From positions 2,139,979-2,160,135 of the forward strand of contig BFEA01000206.1 in the NCBI GenBank assembly GCA_003427395.1: a DNA stretch of 20,157 nucleotides. Direction: 5' to 3'. Below are positions 18,195-20,157 of this stretch, piece by piece. Positions within the stretch are counted from its first letter, which is position 1; every line of letters begins with the position of its first letter. The position numbers were made by a program, and so were the translations under genes. Source of the DNA: Chara braunii. Lineage: Eukaryota > Streptophyta > Charophyceae > Charales > Characeae. The notes beneath the pieces are model-generated. The model did no database searches and was not told the origin of the DNA. It saw nothing but the letters and a program-made list of their open reading frames with translations.

Positions 18195-18297
18195 CTTTTT
18201 TTTTTCTTTTTTCTTTTTTTTTCTTTTTTTTGGATTTCTTTTCTTTTTCTTTCGTGTCTTTCCTTTTCTTTTTGGTGATACATATATATATATATAT
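18195..18297. repeat. T-rich tract followed by (TA)n
   Basis: A long run of T broken by single C or G bases (18195-18273), then a TA dinucleotide run (18282-18297). A related (TA)n-TGTCACA string recurs near 19994-20025. Confidence 0.9.
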
Positions 18298-18514
18298 TTG
18301 TCACAGCCCCTCGTTTGTTGTCCTCTTCTCTCTCTCTGCCTACGGTTTACCGGGCAGTTCTGTTTGTGACGATATATATATGTGCTTTAGGTCGTATATA
18401 TGTGGCAACACCTGAGAGCTTGGGAGCAGTTCACAAGGGTCTACAATGACTCTACGTTCACGGGTTTGTTTAACTGGCGTCCACATCCCCCACAACTGAT
18501 TTGTTCTTCTTTTC
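18298..18514. other. Unique stretch before the foldback
   Basis: No ORF or RNA gene seen. Short TA runs flank TGTGACG near 18364-18405. Confidence 0.35.
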
Positions 18515-18893
18515 CTTAAAGCACAAGTATGCGCCCCCAGCCTTGCAGTCCGAAACTTGTCGCCACAAGAAAAAACGAGGCCGAAACGTCAAACGATGGG
18601 CCCGCCGTTGATAAATTCGATCGGCGGCCCCGTTTTCGTTTCGCGCCTCCAGAATTTGAGGTGTTAGACCCGCGGCCCAGGTGCCCATGTACTGGTGGTT
18701 TAAAGCACCAGTACATGGGCACCTGGGCCGCAGGCCTGACACCTCAAATTCTGGAGGCGCCAAACAACAACACGACTGCCGATCGAACTTATCAACGGCC
18801 GGCCCAGCGTTTGACTTTTCGGCCTCGTTTTTTTTTTCCTGTGGCAACAAGCTTCGGACTGCAAGGCTGGGGCCGCGTACTTCTGGTTTCAAC
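18515..18893. mobile_element. ~380-bp foldback (MITE-like) inverted repeat
   Basis: The left arm (about 18515-18697) and right arm (about 18706-18893) are reverse complements over nearly their whole length, roughly 85% by eye, with an 8-base centre GTTTAAAG. The innermost ~50 bp are almost perfect; for example CCCATGTACTGGTG (18684-18697) faces CACCAGTACATGGG. The outer blocks CCAGCCTTGCAGTCCGAA (left) and TTCGGACTGCAAGGCTGG (right) also match exactly. It has no transposase and no clear target-site duplication, so it could be a non-autonomous foldback element or a local inverted duplication. The transcript would form a long hairpin. Confidence 0.88.
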
Positions 18894-19479
18894 CTAAGTG
18901 TGTGTCATCAGAACCGGTGTCAGGCAATGACAGAGGCATCAGGCAGTTTCAAAATGCCACTGAGCCTGCACCAACAGAGCCCCTGTTCTATGGAATGCCT
19001 GGGATCAGTTGTTTTGTTCCGCCAAAACCAGCGGCATACCGTCTTCCCCCGAACACAACCCACCACCCGCATTTTGGACCGGAAAGACAGCTTGTATACA
19101 TTTTTTTTGTGTTTTATCAGGATGTTCCGTGTTCGAGGGCAGACGGTAGCCTCACTAGTGCTTCCCCCCCCCCAAATTTGCCATCTCTCATAAATCCTGC
19201 ATGCATGCATGCGTTGTCTCATATACGATGGAAAACCATCAGGGCACATCATTCACATAGACCAATGCTTGTTTCTCCATCCACTGCTAGTCTTTTTACC
19301 GACAAGCCCACTTTCTACTTTCTTCAAGGTTGTTGGCGTTTTGTGCAGGGGATGGACATGAGACACGTCTTCAGAATCTCCACTAAATACCGCTGCACTG
19401 AAGCATCATCATTTGTCGCCAACCTCACACTACATCATTGTGCCTCTGATGTGGAGGAAGATGGGTAGTAACAAGGACA
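18894..19479. other. Unique stretch with weak ORF, no gene called
   Basis: A 188-codon frame (18902-19468, plus) begins at GTG; its first ATG is about 31 codons in, and it has no motif. A string of T's ending in TTTTATCAG at 19113-19120 looks like a splice acceptor inside this frame, which argues against the frame being one continuous coding segment. A ten-C run lies at 19164-19173. Confidence 0.35.
19198..19212. repeat. (TGCA)n run
   Basis: A short tetranucleotide repeat, TGCATGCATGCATGC. Confidence 0.8.
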
Positions 19480-19735
19480 ATGGGGCAAGGGAAAAGGGGA
19501 GAGGGAAGGATGGGGGACGGAGAGGGGGGAGGGGGAAAAGGAGAGGGGAGAGGGAAGAGGTGGGGGCGAAGGACAGGAAGAGAGGGAAGAGGGAGAGAGG
19601 AAGAGAGGGTGAAGGAAGATGGGTAGAGCAAAGAGGGCCAAGGGAAGAGGGTGTGAGGGAAGAGAAGGCCAGAGCAAAGAGTCAATGGAAGAGGGGTGGC
19701 TGAGGGATGCAGGAGAAAGGGGAAAGGGGAGGAAG
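19480..19735. repeat. Polypurine (GGGA/GA-rich) tract, ~255 bp
   Basis: The plus strand is almost all G and A, with very few pyrimidines. GGAAGATGGGTAG occurs just before the tract (about 19456) and again inside it (about 19613). Homopurine DNA of this length can form triplexes. Frames on both strands here are low-complexity artefacts. Confidence 0.85.
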
Positions 19736-19962
19736 GCAATTCAAGGTATGCGGCAGTTGAGACTTTTGGTTTTTACTAAGCTTTAAAATAGCATGGTTCT
19801 CCTTCACTTTCCCTTTTTCGGTTTCAGTGCAAGGGATCCCCCGAGTGTCATCTGAGAGGTAAACTCAAGAATGAAGCTGGCGTCGCTGCCATTCTACGAC
19901 TGAGATTCTCTGTCGAAGCAGAGTTGTACGACGATCAGACGATAAAACTGAACACGGTAGGG

Positions 19963-20025
19963 AATATATATATATATATTCTATTTGACGATATATATAT
20001 TGTCACATACTATATATTGTCACAT
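19963..20025. repeat. (TA)n runs and 17-bp repeat
   Basis: A TA run at 19963-19980 is followed by two copies of TATATATTGTCACAT at 19994-20008 and 20011-20025, 17 bp apart. Confidence 0.8.
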
Positions 20026-20097
20026 CACTACAAACTAAAAGAGCGCACTTTGCGGAACAAAGAATAAAAGCAAAAAACGGGCACAGTGATAACATGC

Positions 20098-20121
20098 AAA
20101 AAGAAAAAGAAAAAGAAAAAA
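20098..20121. repeat. (AAAAAG)n microsatellite
   Basis: About four A-rich hexamer units near the end of the window. Confidence 0.85.
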
Positions 20122-20157
20122 CAAGGGCAGATTGAAACCATTAAATTTCTCATTCTT

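Noticed and set aside
18902-19468. 188-codon plus-strand frame
   Set aside because: GTG start just outside the foldback, no recognisable motif, and it crosses a splice-acceptor-like T tract. A frame of this length can arise by chance in 20 kb.

Overview
This window looks like repeat-rich nuclear DNA from a eukaryote, most plausibly a plant-lineage (streptophyte) genome. The reasons are a Ty3-type retrotransposon polyprotein with a chromodomain-like tail, an LTR whose primer site matches initiator-Met tRNA (the usual primer of plant LTR elements), dense micro- and minisatellites, foldback DNA, and long stretches with no convincing gene. A large charophyte-type genome such as Chara fits, but that is a guess from style. 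No complete cellular gene, tRNA, rRNA or CRISPR array can be supported.

Layout. 1-2500: GC- and GA-rich non-coding DNA with simple repeats and a cluster of small hairpins. 2520-3100: five diverged ~120-bp monomers in strict A-B-A-B-A order. 3370-4092: seven same-strand hairpins that share one ~20-nt loop but each have a different self-complementary stem; this is the most unusual signal in the window. 4100-9900: no supportable gene; CAG-rich DNA, a 38-bp minisatellite, an AT tract and small hairpins. 9990-11480: degenerate DNA crowded with CTCAG/TCAG motifs. 11594-12247: an unrecognised 217-codon ORF with a basic tail. 12744-13254: an LTR and its primer binding site, both on the minus strand. 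13255-15627: the 3' part of a plus-strand Ty3 pol gene (end of RT, RNase H, integrase, chromodomain-like tail). 15628-20157: non-coding DNA with palindromic repeats, three unresolved bases, several tandem repeats, a ~380-bp foldback and a polypurine tract.

How the parts relate. The minus-strand LTR ends exactly where recognisable pol homology begins (13254/13255). The simplest reading is a nested insertion: a second LTR element landed inside the reverse transcriptase gene of a plus-strand Ty3 element. Its internal region runs left from the primer site and is truncated or unrecognisable. The surviving 783 codons of pol have no stop or frameshift, so the disruption is probably recent. The origin and role of the hairpin array, the A/B tandem array and the 217-codon ORF cannot be settled from the sequence alone.
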